From Paraspadella gotoi (Eukaryota > Chaetognatha), in contig CM119264.1 of the NCBI GenBank assembly GCA_051294375.1, forward strand, positions 22,011,578 through 22,075,577: DNA of 64,000 bases, written 5' to 3'. Shown in pieces: positions 12,853 to 24,204 of this stretch (within the stretch, counting starts at the first letter, position 1; every line of letters starts with the position of its first letter). The notes beneath the pieces are model-generated. The model did no database searches and was not told where the DNA came from. It was given only the letters and a program-made list of their open reading frames with translations. The translations under genes were made by a program, and so were the position numbers.

Positions 12853-13240
12853 GTTGCGCGCGGCGAGCACTCTGCGCGGGAAACATAAGTACCTTTTCGC
12901 GTCGTTCTGTCGGGTCCGTCGATCCGTTCGGTCTTTCTCCAACCTACGTTAAAAAATGCTATAATTCCTATTTGGTTTTTTCATTTGTTTAAGAGCAAGA
13001 AAAAAACCTCAAATTCTAAGGGAATCTGGCTCGTGCCGGCTTCAAGGAATTCCTAAACTATAAGGAATAAAAAGCGAATTTTGATCAGTGCATATTCATA
13101 ACATACAATGGGCGAAGAAGTATTTTTAAGTTCTCATGTCAATATCCATACATCATTTGTATTCATGATTCAAAGGGAAAATATACTGCAAACATAAAGT
13201 TACCTGCGCGGTAGCACACAATGGAATTAAAACCGTCTTC
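12853..13240 (+). repeat. Interspersed repeat R2, copy 1
   Basis: Member of a family also found at 32,614-32,972 and 56,471-56,786, all in the same orientation. Shared blocks in order: a GC-rich head of the form TTGCGCGCGGCGAG, a GTCGG-rich stretch, AAAAAACCTCAAAT, a CATGTCA-rich stretch, GATCAAAGGGAAA-like sequence and a GCGGCGCAACACATTGGAAT-like tail. This copy is the most diverged. No open frame is conserved among copies. Confidence 0.75.
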
Positions 13241-14253
13241 TTTTTTTGTATTACAAACAAGTCTCCCAGCGGGCTGCCTCTATGCAGTGCAAAGAACAGC
13301 TTACCGCATTCGAAATTTCCTCTTCGTCTCTTGTACGTATATGTTACACTTTCGAGACATGACGCGACTTAAAATCCTTTCCCTAGAACATAACGTGGTT
13401 GGCTTGACACGAGGCCTCAACATTCTTCGGTGATGAAGAACGCGGGTGATCAAAGTGGTGATTAAAAATTATGTCGACGGTCGGACGACGTGAGGAGAAT
13501 TCCGTTTTGGGCCAAAGAGTGTGCGGAGTTTTGGAGATCTTTCACTGGCGTTAAATTAGCGTCTGCTGTGAATTTGCGTGACTTTATAGAAGTTATAGAG
13601 CAAGTGATATATATGTAGTTCAAATAGTCACGAAGTTTATCGCTCATTTAAATTTAATAAAAAAAAATAATAAGAGAAAAAAAATTTTTAATGGAATGTC
13701 AAGCTGTGACGAGTGAAAGACTTTTCAAGCAGCTGATGCCACTCGTGAATAATCGAAGGTTTTTATTCGACTTTTGTTTGTTTGCAACGAAGATACCAGG
13801 CGATTTTATGTTTTATTACTGGGTGTAGTGTTAACTAATTTTTATTACAATGAGTGTAATAGATTTATATATAATTGAGTGTATATATATTAGTGTTTAT
13901 CAATGGTGCAGGACTCATAAAATAGAACATTAATAACTGATAAACCACTTGCCTCCATAAAATAAAGGAAAGGAAAGACGAAATTAAGAAGAGGAAAAAA
14001 ATAAAGATAAAGAAAAAAAGGAATATTGAATATATCGAGGGCAGGTGGAAGCACTGGCGCGAATCGATCTTCGAAAGTATCGATCATCGATGAAACAAAA
14101 GGTAAAGAGATGAATGGAACGGGTTCGGACGTTGAAGACCCAAAGTATCGAAAAACGATATCGATAATAGAGGCGGTCGTTCAAAAGCGCTCGGGCGATC
14201 GGTTATATTATATTTATCTTTCTGTGAACTCAATCTATAATGTATATATATTT
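13241..14253. other. AT-rich spacer, no confident gene
   Basis: Apart from the exon-like frame at 13,466-13,618, which is listed separately, this is AT-rich sequence. A plus-strand frame from 14,026 (MNISRAGGSTGANRSSK...) runs into the R1 repeat at 14,254, so its C-terminal part is repeat and the whole frame is not called a gene. Confidence 0.4.
13466..13618 (+). other. Exon-like open frame, 50 codons, unassigned
   Basis: After an in-frame TAA, an open frame runs to TAG at 13,616-13,618 and has no ATG of its own. The stretch RRIPFWAKECAEFWRSFTG, followed by a FIEVIEQV segment, has the look of a real helical domain rather than simple-repeat translation. The AxxEFWRxFxG pattern faintly recalls EF-hand-like segments of adaptor proteins such as Cbl, but I cannot support that assignment. 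It could be a terminal exon, a pseudogene fragment or chance. Confidence 0.2.
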
Positions 14254-14437
14254 TTGAAACATTATACCACTTCATTGACAGGGAAGCCAGGTTCTCTGGG
14301 AGTGAATAAACCTGCTATGTCATTATCATGTAAGAATTTATGGAGCCTTAAACCAAAGCCTGTCCAAAGTCATGGGCAGATAGCTTATTTTTATTAAATT
14401 AATGGATACTTTTTATATTGGTTTTACCGATTTCATA
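14254..14437 (+). repeat. Interspersed repeat R1, copy 1
   Basis: Recognised by the shared blocks CCACTTCATTGA, GGGAAGCCAGGT, CTGCTATGTCATTATC, AAAGCCTGTCCAAAGTCA and the tail around TTTTATATTGGTT. This copy lacks the internal block (about 40 bp) that other copies have between GAATAAAC and CTGCTATG. Confidence 0.85.
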
Positions 14438-15386
14438 CCTTCATACCTTCATTGACGAGGACGGATTATCAACGTCGAGCTGCAAAAATCTAGAAAATTT
14501 TGGTGTTCAATGAAAATTGCAAATAATGTTTCATACTATTTTTCTATTTTTATATTTTATGAAGGATTAGTACTTAATCTTATTATTTAATAAAATCAAT
14601 ATATTGCTTCTTTTTCTAAAAAGTTTATTTATTTCTAATAATTCAATTGGGAAGGGAGTCCAGATGTTGTCTTCTGGAATAGAGGGAGCATCTATACAAC
14701 ACAAGGTTAGATTACTATCTGTCCTAGTTAGAAATAGTTAGAAATAGAATATGTTCGATATGACATTTTTATTTCATTGTCATTATACGGGAAAGGAATC
14801 ACCATTTTTTGGGAAATTAATAAAAATAAATTAAATAAAAGAAATTTTTCCGGAAGATCCGAGGAAAAAAGTTTATCTCTGAAAGTCTACATTTAACTCT
14901 AAGAAGAAAAAAAAACCACTTCTCAATATTTACCAATAAACTCCAACGAAGGATGTGCCAAACGATAAACTCAAATATCGGGTTTGCGACTGTGCCGCAA
15001 AATCTGGGCCGCATTTTCTTCCGAGAAAAAAAAATCGGTAAAGAATTTTTTTTTTTTTCTGAAATAAAAGAGACAAGATGCGTCCTTCAAAACCCAGTGA
15101 AAATAGGGGTGATGTAGAAACAAAAGGTAAAACTAGAATCGAAGTGGCATGAGGCGTGGATGTAGATGGAGGAACTGAAGATGAAAGGGGGCGTGAAAAT
15201 GAGGGTTCACAGTGGGGTGAGAGTGAAAAGGTGATAAGAGGGTCTCTACAAGAATGTGAAGTTAACACGCAGCCAAAAAAAAGGCTTTGAGAACCTGGGC
15301 TTTTGATAAGTGAAGGAACACTAGAGACACCGTCTTTCTGGTGAGACTTTTTTGACCCAGTGAGGGAAGGAGGGTAAAGAAAAGGT

Positions 15387-15424
<38 letters not shown>

Positions 15425-15877
15425 GGAGAGCGAGAGCGAGAGCGAGAGCGAGAGAGAGAAAGTAAAAAAGGGAGGAAAGGAGAGGGAGATAATTGGGCGG
15501 CGCTGAGTGACAAAAAACCGAGACAAATGGTTTGACCCGGTGAGGTGATTATGGGCCGGGTCGCGACGTCCGTGTCGGGCAAGTCTGCTCGGGCGGGTCC
15601 GATCCGTCCGGGTTGTGAGGTCCGTTCCGGGCCAAAAAAAGCTGAAGCGGAGGAAGAAAAAAATTTGCGAGAAAATAGACAAAAAATTATTTCGACGCTA
15701 ACAATTTTAAACCAAAGCAAGTTTGTGATATATTAACTTGTTACAATACCAAAAAGAAAATAAAGAATCGACGACGTCAGGAAAGAAAAAAAAAGGAAAA
15801 GGACTGGAAGGAGGAAAAGTCCTGGCGAGAGAAAATAGGGTCGCCGGTCGCGTCAAGAAAAACAACGGAAAGACGAG
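14438..15877. other. Intergenic sequence, no confident gene
   Basis: AT-rich to about 15,070, then purine-rich with a (GA)n tract at 15,390-15,465 that contains a GAGAGC sub-array. A GC-rich patch at about 15,530-15,640 has CpG-rich sequence but no clear exon. Confidence 0.5.
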
Positions 15878-16945
15878 CCAGAAAAAAGAGATGTTAGGAT
15901 CAGAGAAAAGAGAAAAGATGGGATAGGTGAGAAAGCTAAGACGGAGAGAAAAAAGAGATGTTAGGATCACAGAAAAGATAAAAGATGGGATAGATAAGAA
16001 TGGTAAGACGGAGAGAAAAAAGAGATGTTAAGATCAGAGAAAAGAGAAAAGATGGGATAGATAAGAAAGGTAAGACGTAGAGAAAAAAGAGATGTTAGGA
16101 TCAGAGAGAAGAGAAAAGNNNNNNNNNNNNNNNNNNNNNNNNNNNNNNNNNNNNNNNNNNNNNNNNNNNNNNNNNNNNNNNNNNNNNNNNNNNNNNNNNN
16201 NNNNNNNNNNNNNNNNNNNNNNNNNNNNNNNNNNNNNNNNNNNNNNNNNNNNNNNNNNNNNNNNNNNNNNNNNNNNNNNNNNNNNNNNNNNNNNNNNNNN
16301 NNNNNNNNNNNNNNNNNNNNNNNNNNNNNNNNNNNNNNNNNNNNNNNNNNNNNNNNNNNNNNNNNNNNNNNNNNNNNNNNNNNNNNNNNNNNNNNNNNNN
16401 NNNNNNNNNNNNNNNNNNNNNNNNNNNNNNNNNNNNNNNNNNNNNNNNNNNNNNNNNNNNNNNNNNNNNNNNNNNNNNNNNNNNNNNNNNNNNNNNNNNN
16501 NNNNNNNNNNNNNNNNNNNNNNNNNNNNNNNNNNNNNNNNNNNNNNNNNNNNNNNNNNNNNNNNNNNNNNNNNNNNNNNNNNNNNNNNNNNNNNNNNNNN
16601 NNNNNNNNNNNNNNNNNNNNNNNNNNNNNNNNNNNNNNNNNNNNNNNNNNNNNNNNNNNNNNNNNNNNNNNNNNNNNNNNNNNNNNNNNNNNNNNNNNNN
16701 NNNNNNNNNNNNNNNNNNNNNNNNNNNNNNNNNNNNNNNNNNNNNNNNNNNNNNNNNNNNNNNNNNNNNNNNNNNNNNNNNNNNNNNNNNNNNNNNNNNN
16801 NNNNNNNNNNNNNNNNNNNNNNNNNNNNNNNNNNNNNNNNNNNNNNNNNNNNNNNNNNNNNNNNNNNNNNNNNNNNNNNNNNNNNNNNAGAGAAAAAAGA
16901 GATGTTAGGATCAGAGAGAAGAGAAAAGTTGGGATAGGTGAGAAG
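15878..16945. repeat. 67-bp minisatellite, gap inside
   Basis: The landmark GAGATGTTAGGATCAGAG recurs with spacings of exactly 67, 67 and 67 bases (ATG at 15,891, 15,958, 16,025 and 16,092), then again at 16,902 after a 770-N gap. The 810-base jump is close to 12 units. A decayed partial copy lies at about 18,650-18,740, in the right copy of duplication II. Confidence 0.9.
16119..16888. other. Assembly gap, 770 N
   Basis: Falls inside the 67-bp minisatellite. Its length is close to what about 11-12 additional units would need, so it was probably estimated from read pairs or a map rather than set arbitrarily. Confidence 0.95.
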
Positions 16946-17001
16946 GGGAAGATCATCAGAAATTTTAAAAGCTAAGCGGCGCAATATACACATTTCTTAC
17001 C

Positions 17002-17304
17002 NNNNNNNNNNNNNNNNNNNNNNNNNNNNNNNNNNNNNNNNNNNNNNNNNNNNNNNNNNNNNNNNNNNNNNNNNNNNNNNNNNNNNNNNNNNNNNNNNNN
17101 NNNNNNNNNNNNNNNNNNNNNNNNNNNNNNNNNNNNNNNNNNNNNNNNNNNNNNNNNNNNNNNNNNNNNNNNNNNNNNNNNNNNNNNNNNNNNNNNNNNN
17201 NNNNNNNNNNNNNNNNNNNNNNNNNNNNNNNNNNNNNNNNNNNNNNNNNNNNNNNNNNNNNNNNNNNNNNNNNNNNNNNNNNNNNNNNNNNNNNNNNNNN
17301 NNNN
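17002..17304. other. Assembly gap, 303 N, bridged by the second copy
   Basis: The flanks of this gap correspond to about 18,790 and about 19,090 in the right copy of duplication II, where the intervening sequence (CT-rich followed by a GC-richer stretch) is present. The second copy therefore shows what is probably missing here. Confidence 0.85.
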
Positions 17305-18111
17305 AAAAAAGCAAAATTCTAGGGCAAGGCAAAAGTTGCAGGGGAGGCGAGTGAAAGCGGGCGGTGCCTAAATCCTGTCGGGATTTGAGCTGTCGTCTCG
17401 ACTCAAGACTTCGACTTTGAGTTTTTCCTCTTTTTCGTTGTTTTCGTCGTCGTAGATTTTCGCGAGGTCGTCTTTGCCGAGTTTAGTCGCATTGGCAGAG
17501 TCCTCGTAAACATTGTCGTCGTCATCGTTGTCTTTGTCGTCAACGTAATCGTCATCGTTATACACGTTGGTAATTATTGACGTTATTGTTTGATCTTTGG
17601 AAGCTCAAATAGTTCAGGCAAAAACGACGACGATAAAAAAGACGACAAATACAACGACGAAGACGACAACGAAGTCTTTCTACTTTGCGACCCGTAGGGG
17701 TCAGCAGGAATGACCATTCGACCATTGGACCTGAAATAAATTGTTATGGCTGACCTTTTTTCAGCCAATGTAAATACGTAGTTGTTATTGTTTTCCGAAA
17801 TTGTCGCTGTTGCCCTGGTCTTAGTCATCGTAATCGACATCAGTTGCGTTTTTACGTTTCACTTCATCTATAATAAATGAGGGGGCATTGCTACGTTATT
17901 ATCTGAAGCTCTTTAATCGGATGAAACCCTTGATTGAATCAAAAAGTCACTCCGGCCCTGATCCCTCAAGCACAGGAATCCACGTCATTAAAGCTTCTCT
18001 TAAAAAGTTCTTTGACGTTCGCAGTTAATCCTCGATGCCCTTCCCTATCCCTCACCTGTTCACCACTCCCATGCGCCACTCCCATACGCCAAAAAAACCT
18101 TTCAGTTCGTA

Positions 18112-18363
18112 AATAAATAAATAAATGAGGGAGTGGTCTTTTCATACAATTGAAACATTCTTTGAAATATTTTCCACTTCATTGATTGGGAAGCCAGGTA
18201 CTCTGTGAGAGAATCTTGATTGAAAGCTTGCAGGGACCTGCTATGTCATTATCTTGTAAGAGTGATGGAGGCCTTAAACCACCAAAGCCTGTCCAAAGTC
18301 AGGGGCAAGATAGCTTATTTATTAAATGAATGGATAATTTTTATATTGGTTGTACCAATTTCA
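18112..18363 (+). mobile_element. Repeat R1, copy 2, present/absent insertion
   Basis: The R1 element interrupts a sequence that is continuous in the other copy: the left flank ends TTCGTA (18,111) and the right flank resumes TACAATTT (18,364), whereas the empty site reads TTCGTATACAATCT at 19,939-19,952. The inserted piece is about 252 bp, starts with (AAAT)n and then the GTGGTCTTTTC head of R1, and ends ACCAATTTCA. No target-site duplication longer than 1-2 bases is visible. This copy lacks the GAATAAACGAGAC-type block seen in copy 5. Confidence 0.8.
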
Positions 18364-18575
18364 TACAATTTCTTATGCTTAAATACCATCTAACACTCGT
18401 ATTTATCAGTTCCAATCTGCAACTACCATGCTCCACCCCTCTCTGCCAAATCCACTTGCCAATTTTATCCGCAATCCTGTGCTCTAATCTCTTTAGCCAC
18501 TCCGATTCATCACTCCGATTCATCACTCCTTCCAAACACGGCCTCTAATGAGAAAGATCGGGGAAACGGATCAAC

Positions 18576-18600
18576 NNNNNNNNNNNNNNNNNNNNNNNNN
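18576..18600. other. Assembly gap, 25 N, between duplicate copies
   Basis: Fixed-size gap at the junction of the two copies of duplication II. Sequence left of the gap reappears at about 20,165 and continues there. Confidence 0.95.
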
Positions 18601-20165
18601 AACGAGACCGACGCATTACGGCATCACCACGAAAACGATCAAACAGCATGGATAGATAAGAAATGGTAGAAACTGGAGAGGAACAAAAGAGATGTAGGAT
18701 CAGAGAAGAAGAGAAAGTTGGATATAGGTGAAAGGGGAAGATCAATCAGAAATTAAACTACGGCGTGCGCATATATACACAATTTGCTTAACACAAATTA
18801 AAATTTTCGTATTTCAATCTCATCTCCTCTCGTCAGTCAACCTCATCTCTCCTCTCTCTCCTCTCATCTCTCTCTCGCTCTCGCTCTCATTCTCCTCTCT
18901 GCTCGTCTCATCTCGATCACACTCGCATCTCTCAGACTAAGATAGCGGAAGACGCTCGCGAGGCGAGGCCGTCATAGTGGCGAACATCGCCCAGCTCATC
19001 CGTGGGCAAATGTTTTCAGGTTATCGCATTATCCTCAGAAAAGCGGAAGGCGTTGGATCCTGAAAAGCAACGAATTGCCGTAGGCAAGGCAAACAGTCAT
19101 GGGGAGGGCGAAGTGAAAGCGGGCGTGCTCTAAATCCTGTCGGATTTGAGACTGTCGTCTCGACATCATGGACTTCGTACTTTGAGTTTTTTCCTCTTTT
19201 TCGTTTGTTTTCGTCGTCCGTAGATTTTCGCGAGGTCGTCTTTTGTCCGAGTTTAGTCCGGCAATTCGAGAGCAGATCCTCGTAAAACAATTGTCGGTCG
19301 TCATTGTGTCTTTTGTCTCAAGTCGTAATCGTCAATCGTTTAGACAAACGATTGGTAATTATTGGACGTTAGTTGTTTGATCTTTGGTAAGCTACAAATA
19401 GTTTCAGAGCAAAGAACGACGTACGATAAAAAAAGAGACAAAATACAACGACGAAAACGCCTCTTCGTATACTTTGGGCCTGGATCAACCGAGAATGACT
19501 ACATCTCGAAGCAGTATGGACGCTCCGAAATAAATTTGTTATGGCTGACGCTTTTTCAGCCAATGTAAATACGGTAGTTGTTATAGGTGTAATTTTTCCG
19601 AAATTGTTCCGACTGTTATGCCACCTGGTCCTTCATTCATCGTAATCGACATCAGCGCGGTTGCGTTTTACGTTTTCACTTCCTTCTATAAATACAATGT
19701 AGGGGGATGCTATAGTTATTAATCTGAACGCTCTTTAATCCGGATGAAATCCCTTGATTGAACAAAAGTCTACTCCGGCCCCTGTCCCTAAGCACAGGAT
19801 ATTCCACGCGTCATTAAAGCTTCTTTTAAAAGTATCTTTTGACGTTCGCAGTTTAATCATCGATGCCCTTCCTATACCCTCTATCCTGTTCACCATCACT
19901 CCCATGACGGCCACTCCCATGACGCCAAAACCTTCCCGTTCGTATACAATCTCCCCCGTATACTCATCTAACAACGTATTATCAGTTCCAATGCTAGCAC
20001 ATACATTGCCTCCACCCCCTCTTGCCAATTCCACTGCCAATTTTATCCCGACACTCCTGTGCGTCTAATCCTCCTTTTAGCCACTCCGATTCATACACTC
20101 CGATTTACAATCCACTCCTTTCAAACACGGGCCTCTAATGAGAAAGATCGGGGAACACGATCAAC
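18601..20165. repeat. Direct duplication II, right copy
   Basis: Second copy of 16,889-18,575, richer in single-base insertions, without the R1 element and without the 303-N gap. It includes a CT-rich tract at about 18,840-18,960. The open frames in it are broken forms of those in the left copy, so neither set looks coding. Confidence 0.85.
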
Positions 20166-20243
20166 CAAGGAATCCGGAGAGCAATGTTGTTGAGGTGTCC
20201 GTTAGGGCGGGATGAAGGCAGGGACTGTGGAAGAAAGGAATAG

Positions 20244-20283
<40 letters not shown>

Positions 20284-20394
20284 GGAGAGAGAGAAGAAGA
20301 GAGAGAGAAGAGAAGAGATGGAGACGAAAAATATGAAAAAAAATCTTGGAAGAAGAAACACTATAACCTGTACCTGTCAACCTTGGCCCGGGAT
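20166..20394. repeat. GA-rich tract between duplicated blocks
   Basis: A (GA)n tract at about 20,240-20,310 within purine-rich sequence separates duplication II from duplication III. Confidence 0.8.
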
Positions 20395-21086
20395 CAACAT
20401 TTTTTCTCGCTTTTTTTTTCTCGAACGATTTAACCCGGTTTTACTTTACAAAAAAAACTTGCTTTTCTCCTCCGCATTTAACAACTAAATCTTGCATGTT
20501 TATTTACATTAATTTTAATGATCTAGTGTGACGTTCGTTGTCTCGGTTGTTTCTGTATTAATATTGGAGTGATCCTTTGGTCGACTAAAACATTTTCTCA
20601 GTAAATTTTCTAAGAAAAAGGTTAAAACAACAACCGTTTTCGATACATACGCTTTGTTTATAGATCAGTTTGGCCTTCGTACAGAAGAAGAATCATCAGG
20701 AGCGCTTTCCCTTCAGACGATGGAGGAAACTTTGCTTGGCGAAGACTTTATAACAAAATACATCTTCTGACCTTGAGACGAGACGGCGCAAATTCAGAAA
20801 AGAAAGTAAGAAAGAATATAAAGATAATTATAAGGTATAAAGAAAGAAAGACAGAAGGAAAACTGGTTCGTGTAACATTATATCTAAAGGAAATTTTACG
20901 AGGTTTTTTTTTAACTTCTATTTATAAGCCAGCATTATCTGTTATCAATTAAGAAGATTAAATAATATTTAATCTTCATCCTCAGACTTTAAAAACAAAT
21001 CATTTTTTCTTTGAGAAAAAATTTAGTTATAGAAAAGATATTATGTTAAGAAGCATTGTCTTTCAAGAATGGTTTTAAGCCTTTAA

Positions 21087-21542
21087 GGTCACCCGATTGT
21101 TTTTTATGGTTTCGTTGCTTTAAAAAGAAGTAAAAGTTTTCCGACTGCAGCGACGTCCAACGGAGAGAGAGCTAAACTGGAATTCATTAAAAGCGGAATA
21201 TTTTCTTCTTCGAAGAAAAAGACGACGACAAAGACGACGACAAACGGAAAAGACGACGATGCCCACGATGAGAACGTAAACAATGTAGACTGCAATGGAG
21301 ACAACAACAAAAACACAACTAAGATGAAAAGGAGATGTGAGCGCGATGATGAAAGCGATAATGAAGACCACGATTCAAGCGCAAATGGTGAAAACCGCAT
21401 TGAAAACTACGCGATAAAGGCAATAGAGAAAAGAATAACGACGGAGACTCCAAAGATGAAGGCGACAACAACGACGACGACGACAACGACGACGCCGGCG
21501 ACGAAGGAAATGGTTAAGAGTCATAAAAGTGGAAGGAAATAA
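21087..21542 (+). other. 151-codon open frame over degenerate (GAC)n, doubtful exon
   Basis: The frame is open from after a TAA at 21,084-21,086 to TAA at 21,540-21,542; the first ATG is at 21,324. An acceptor-like TTTTCCGACTGCAG ends at about 21,147. The middle is Lys/Thr/Asp/Asn-rich and the end has a Thr run, both expected from decayed (ACG)n/(GAC)n. A 98-codon frame is open on the other strand as well, and the second copy (25,800-26,220) is frameshifted. A real low-complexity exon is possible, but repeat decay is the simpler explanation. Confidence 0.15.
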
Positions 21543-21619
21543 AAACATAACGCGATAAAAGTGTTTGAGAAAACTGGCCGTCAGTCGAGCTCGGGTTTAA
21601 AAAAAAAAAGCGGTGACGG

Positions 21620-21735
21620 GGAGTGTTGAGAAATGAGAGTCGTCTAGGAGTGGCGATGCCAAAAAAAAAAGAAAAAAGAAAAAGCGGAAGGGGAGTGTTA
21701 AGAAATGAGAGTCGTCTAGGAGTGGCGATGCCGAA
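21620..21735. repeat. Two-unit tandem repeat, about 71-bp spacing
   Basis: The block GAGTCGTCTAGGAGTGGCGA with its leading GAGTGTTRAGAAATGA occurs twice, about 71 bases apart, separated by an A-rich linker. The pair is preserved in the second copy of duplication III near 26,295-26,410. Confidence 0.8.
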
Positions 21736-22949
21736 AGTGACGAAGCCGGAAGAAAAGATTTATGTCGGTTGCGAAGTAATTAAGAAGTCGGAGTCTGAGC
21801 GGAGATGTGTGCTTTGGAGTGCGAAGGCGGGAGTGTGGATTTGAAATGAGAAAAAGGAGATGGGAGAAAGAGAGAGAGGTGGCGAATCAATTGGAGGGAT
21901 GTTGGTTAGTTGGTGATATCGATCAATATCAATATCAATCAATCGATCAATAAATCAACGAAATGAGAAGCCATATGCCTTGGAATCAACCAATGAAGAA
22001 GTCATTTCTGAAAACACACACAAAATAGAAATAAAGCAAATAATTTTAGGAGTTGAAACGATTCGAACAAAGACGTCATTTGTTGTCCTCTTTTCCGTCA
22101 TCTTCGTCATCAAAGTGCAGATCTTGGCGAGAGTCGTTCGCCACATTGAAACCGGTTTAATAAGCAGAGTTTAGGCTCCACGTACGATCGATATCTTTAG
22201 ACAACGAAATCTGAACTTCAATATTTACCATCTTTCTTGATCTCATTAGTTAGTATGAAGCTTACTTCATTAAAAAACGGTAGTCTCAAGTTATCTCCTT
22301 CTTATCACTTAGAACTTCCAGGTAAATTTCTATGAGTTAAAAACACGGTAAGACATGATTTCTTCAAATGATTGTTTATCTAATCTCATTAACTGCGTAA
22401 TTTTAGAATTTTATGGTATAGATAATTTTTAAAGATCGAATCCTCATAAGAATCTTCACGTCTTTACTTACATAAAAGTTTTTAGGTAAGAAGCCACATT
22501 ATCTGATACAATTTTTTTTCTTCATATGCTTTCCTGATTCTTTTTCTTCACTTCTTTTTCTTCTTTCTTTATATTTTCCTCTTCCTCTTTCTCCTTACTT
22601 TCTCACTTGTCACTTACATTTTTCGGCCTACCTTTTTCTGCCACTATGCACTTTCCTTACCTTTTTCTCTCCTTCTCTCTTCTCTTTCATTCCCTCTTTT
22701 TTTTCCCAATTTTCCCCTCATTTCCTACCTTTTATTGTCTCACTATTTTTTCCCCCCATTTGCCTATTTTTTTTGCCTTGGCCCCCTCTTTCATTTTCTT
22801 CCCTTCTCTATTTCTTGTTTTCGCTTTCCTCTTCCTTCATACGTTTACATTGAGCCATATCAAAGAAAATCTTTAATATGCATTATAAGAAAGAAAAGAA
22901 CGGTTAGCGCATGATTTTCTTTCATTTTGGTTACCTAGCAAATTTAGTA

Positions 22950-22994
22950 AATCGACAGATTTTGCGGAAAAATTTTCCGCAAAATCTGTCGATT
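22950..22994. repeat. 45-bp perfect palindrome
   Basis: Arms of 22 bases (AATCGACAGATTTTGCGGAA and two further A) pair exactly around a single central base. The same palindrome is at 27,534-27,578 in the second copy of duplication III. It would extrude as a strong hairpin. Its origin is unknown; it could be the remnant of a terminal-inverted-repeat element. Confidence 0.9.
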
Positions 22995-24115
22995 CTGAGA
23001 AAAAACAAGTCCTGACGATTTCATTGGCTTAAAAGGATGCGGTTTTTTTTGTTTTATCAACGTCAGTAAGAACCCATCTTTTTAAAACTAATAAAAGAGT
23101 TGAAAATATTTCTTTATCATAAAATAATGCAAGTCACAAAAAGTCACAAATTAAAGTTGTCTTAAAAATTATTTGTGGCTAAAACGAAAAGAGTTTTTTG
23201 ATAATTTTGTAGTGTTAAAGCTTATTCTGTGGACTATATTTTCTGTTAGTTTAAGCCAATTTAAACTATTTTGTTTAATAAATTAATAATAAAAACTAAA
23301 ACTGCGACTTTTTGACTTGTCAACTTTAAAATTTATTCATAAGTGAATATGAATGATATAAGGAAAAATTTTTACTCAAGGTGAGAAGATAAGGAAGAAA
23401 GGAATTCCCAAAATAAAAAAATTTTCTCAACTTTCCTGGCATTCAATTTGAAGACGAAAGTGAAAATGGACAAAAATGGACATGATTTTTTTTCCTAAAA
23501 GTTGCAAAAATGTTACTCTTATATGAATAGAAATAGCTGGAGATGGTTTTAACCATCTGTATCTCGGCCTAATTTATATTATGGTGCAAATTAAATTAAT
23601 TTGTTAATAGTAACTGAAACATACTGAAAAAAAGTATTTTTTCTCTGAATGCGAGATCGTAAGCAAGAGCTTAAATCATTCGCAAACGGTAAAAAAATTA
23701 ATATAATAATCCGCTAATCTTACAGTTATTCTTTAGATTTTTTTTTTTCTGATTGACGGTCTGTTCTTAATCAAATTGCCAGGGGCAGAGTATAATTTCT
23801 TTTCATCGTGGGGAATGTAGAAAAACAAAGAGTAAACCGATTGATTGCAGCTTGAAGGAAACTTACAATTAAACCTTTAAACAGGAAAATATACACATCA
23901 TTTACCAAGTTAAAGGCCATTCGCTCTTTGTTAAGACTTTGCGCGTTTAATGGAACAACTCGGTAAAAGAGTGGGAAGTGAGGACAGGAAAAGGAAAGGT
24001 CGAAAGCCTCACCACAACACCGTTTCTCATTATAAACGAAAACAACTTTGAAGTCAACGTTCGAAGAAATTGAGAATTTCCCCGAACGAAGAAAGACCCC
24101 AACCCAGTCTCATTC

Positions 24116-24154
24116 TCATTCTCTCTCTCTCTCTCTCTATTCTCCTCTCTCTCT

Positions 24155-24202
<48 letters not shown>
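24116..24202. repeat. (CT)n microsatellite
   Basis: CT dinucleotides with a TATT interruption; the counterpart is at 28,651-28,738. Confidence 0.95.

Positions 24203-24204
<2 letters not shown>

Larger units (their letters stand above)
16889..18575. repeat. Direct duplication II, left copy
   Basis: Colinear with about 18,650-20,165. Shared landmarks: the minisatellite end and GGTGAAAGGGGAAGATCA-like sequence, a degenerate (GTC)n stretch (17,400-17,560 against 19,150-19,340), a block ending in GATGCCCTTCC (18,030 against 19,860), and AATGAGAAAGATCGGGGAA (18,548 against 20,136). The left copy contains the R1 insertion at 18,112-18,363 that the right copy lacks. Confidence 0.85.

Noticed and set aside
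22607-22876. 89-codon Phe/Leu/Ser frame identical at 27,191-27,460
   Set aside because: Identity merely reflects the duplicated segment; composition follows the polypyrimidine strand and there is no signal or domain.
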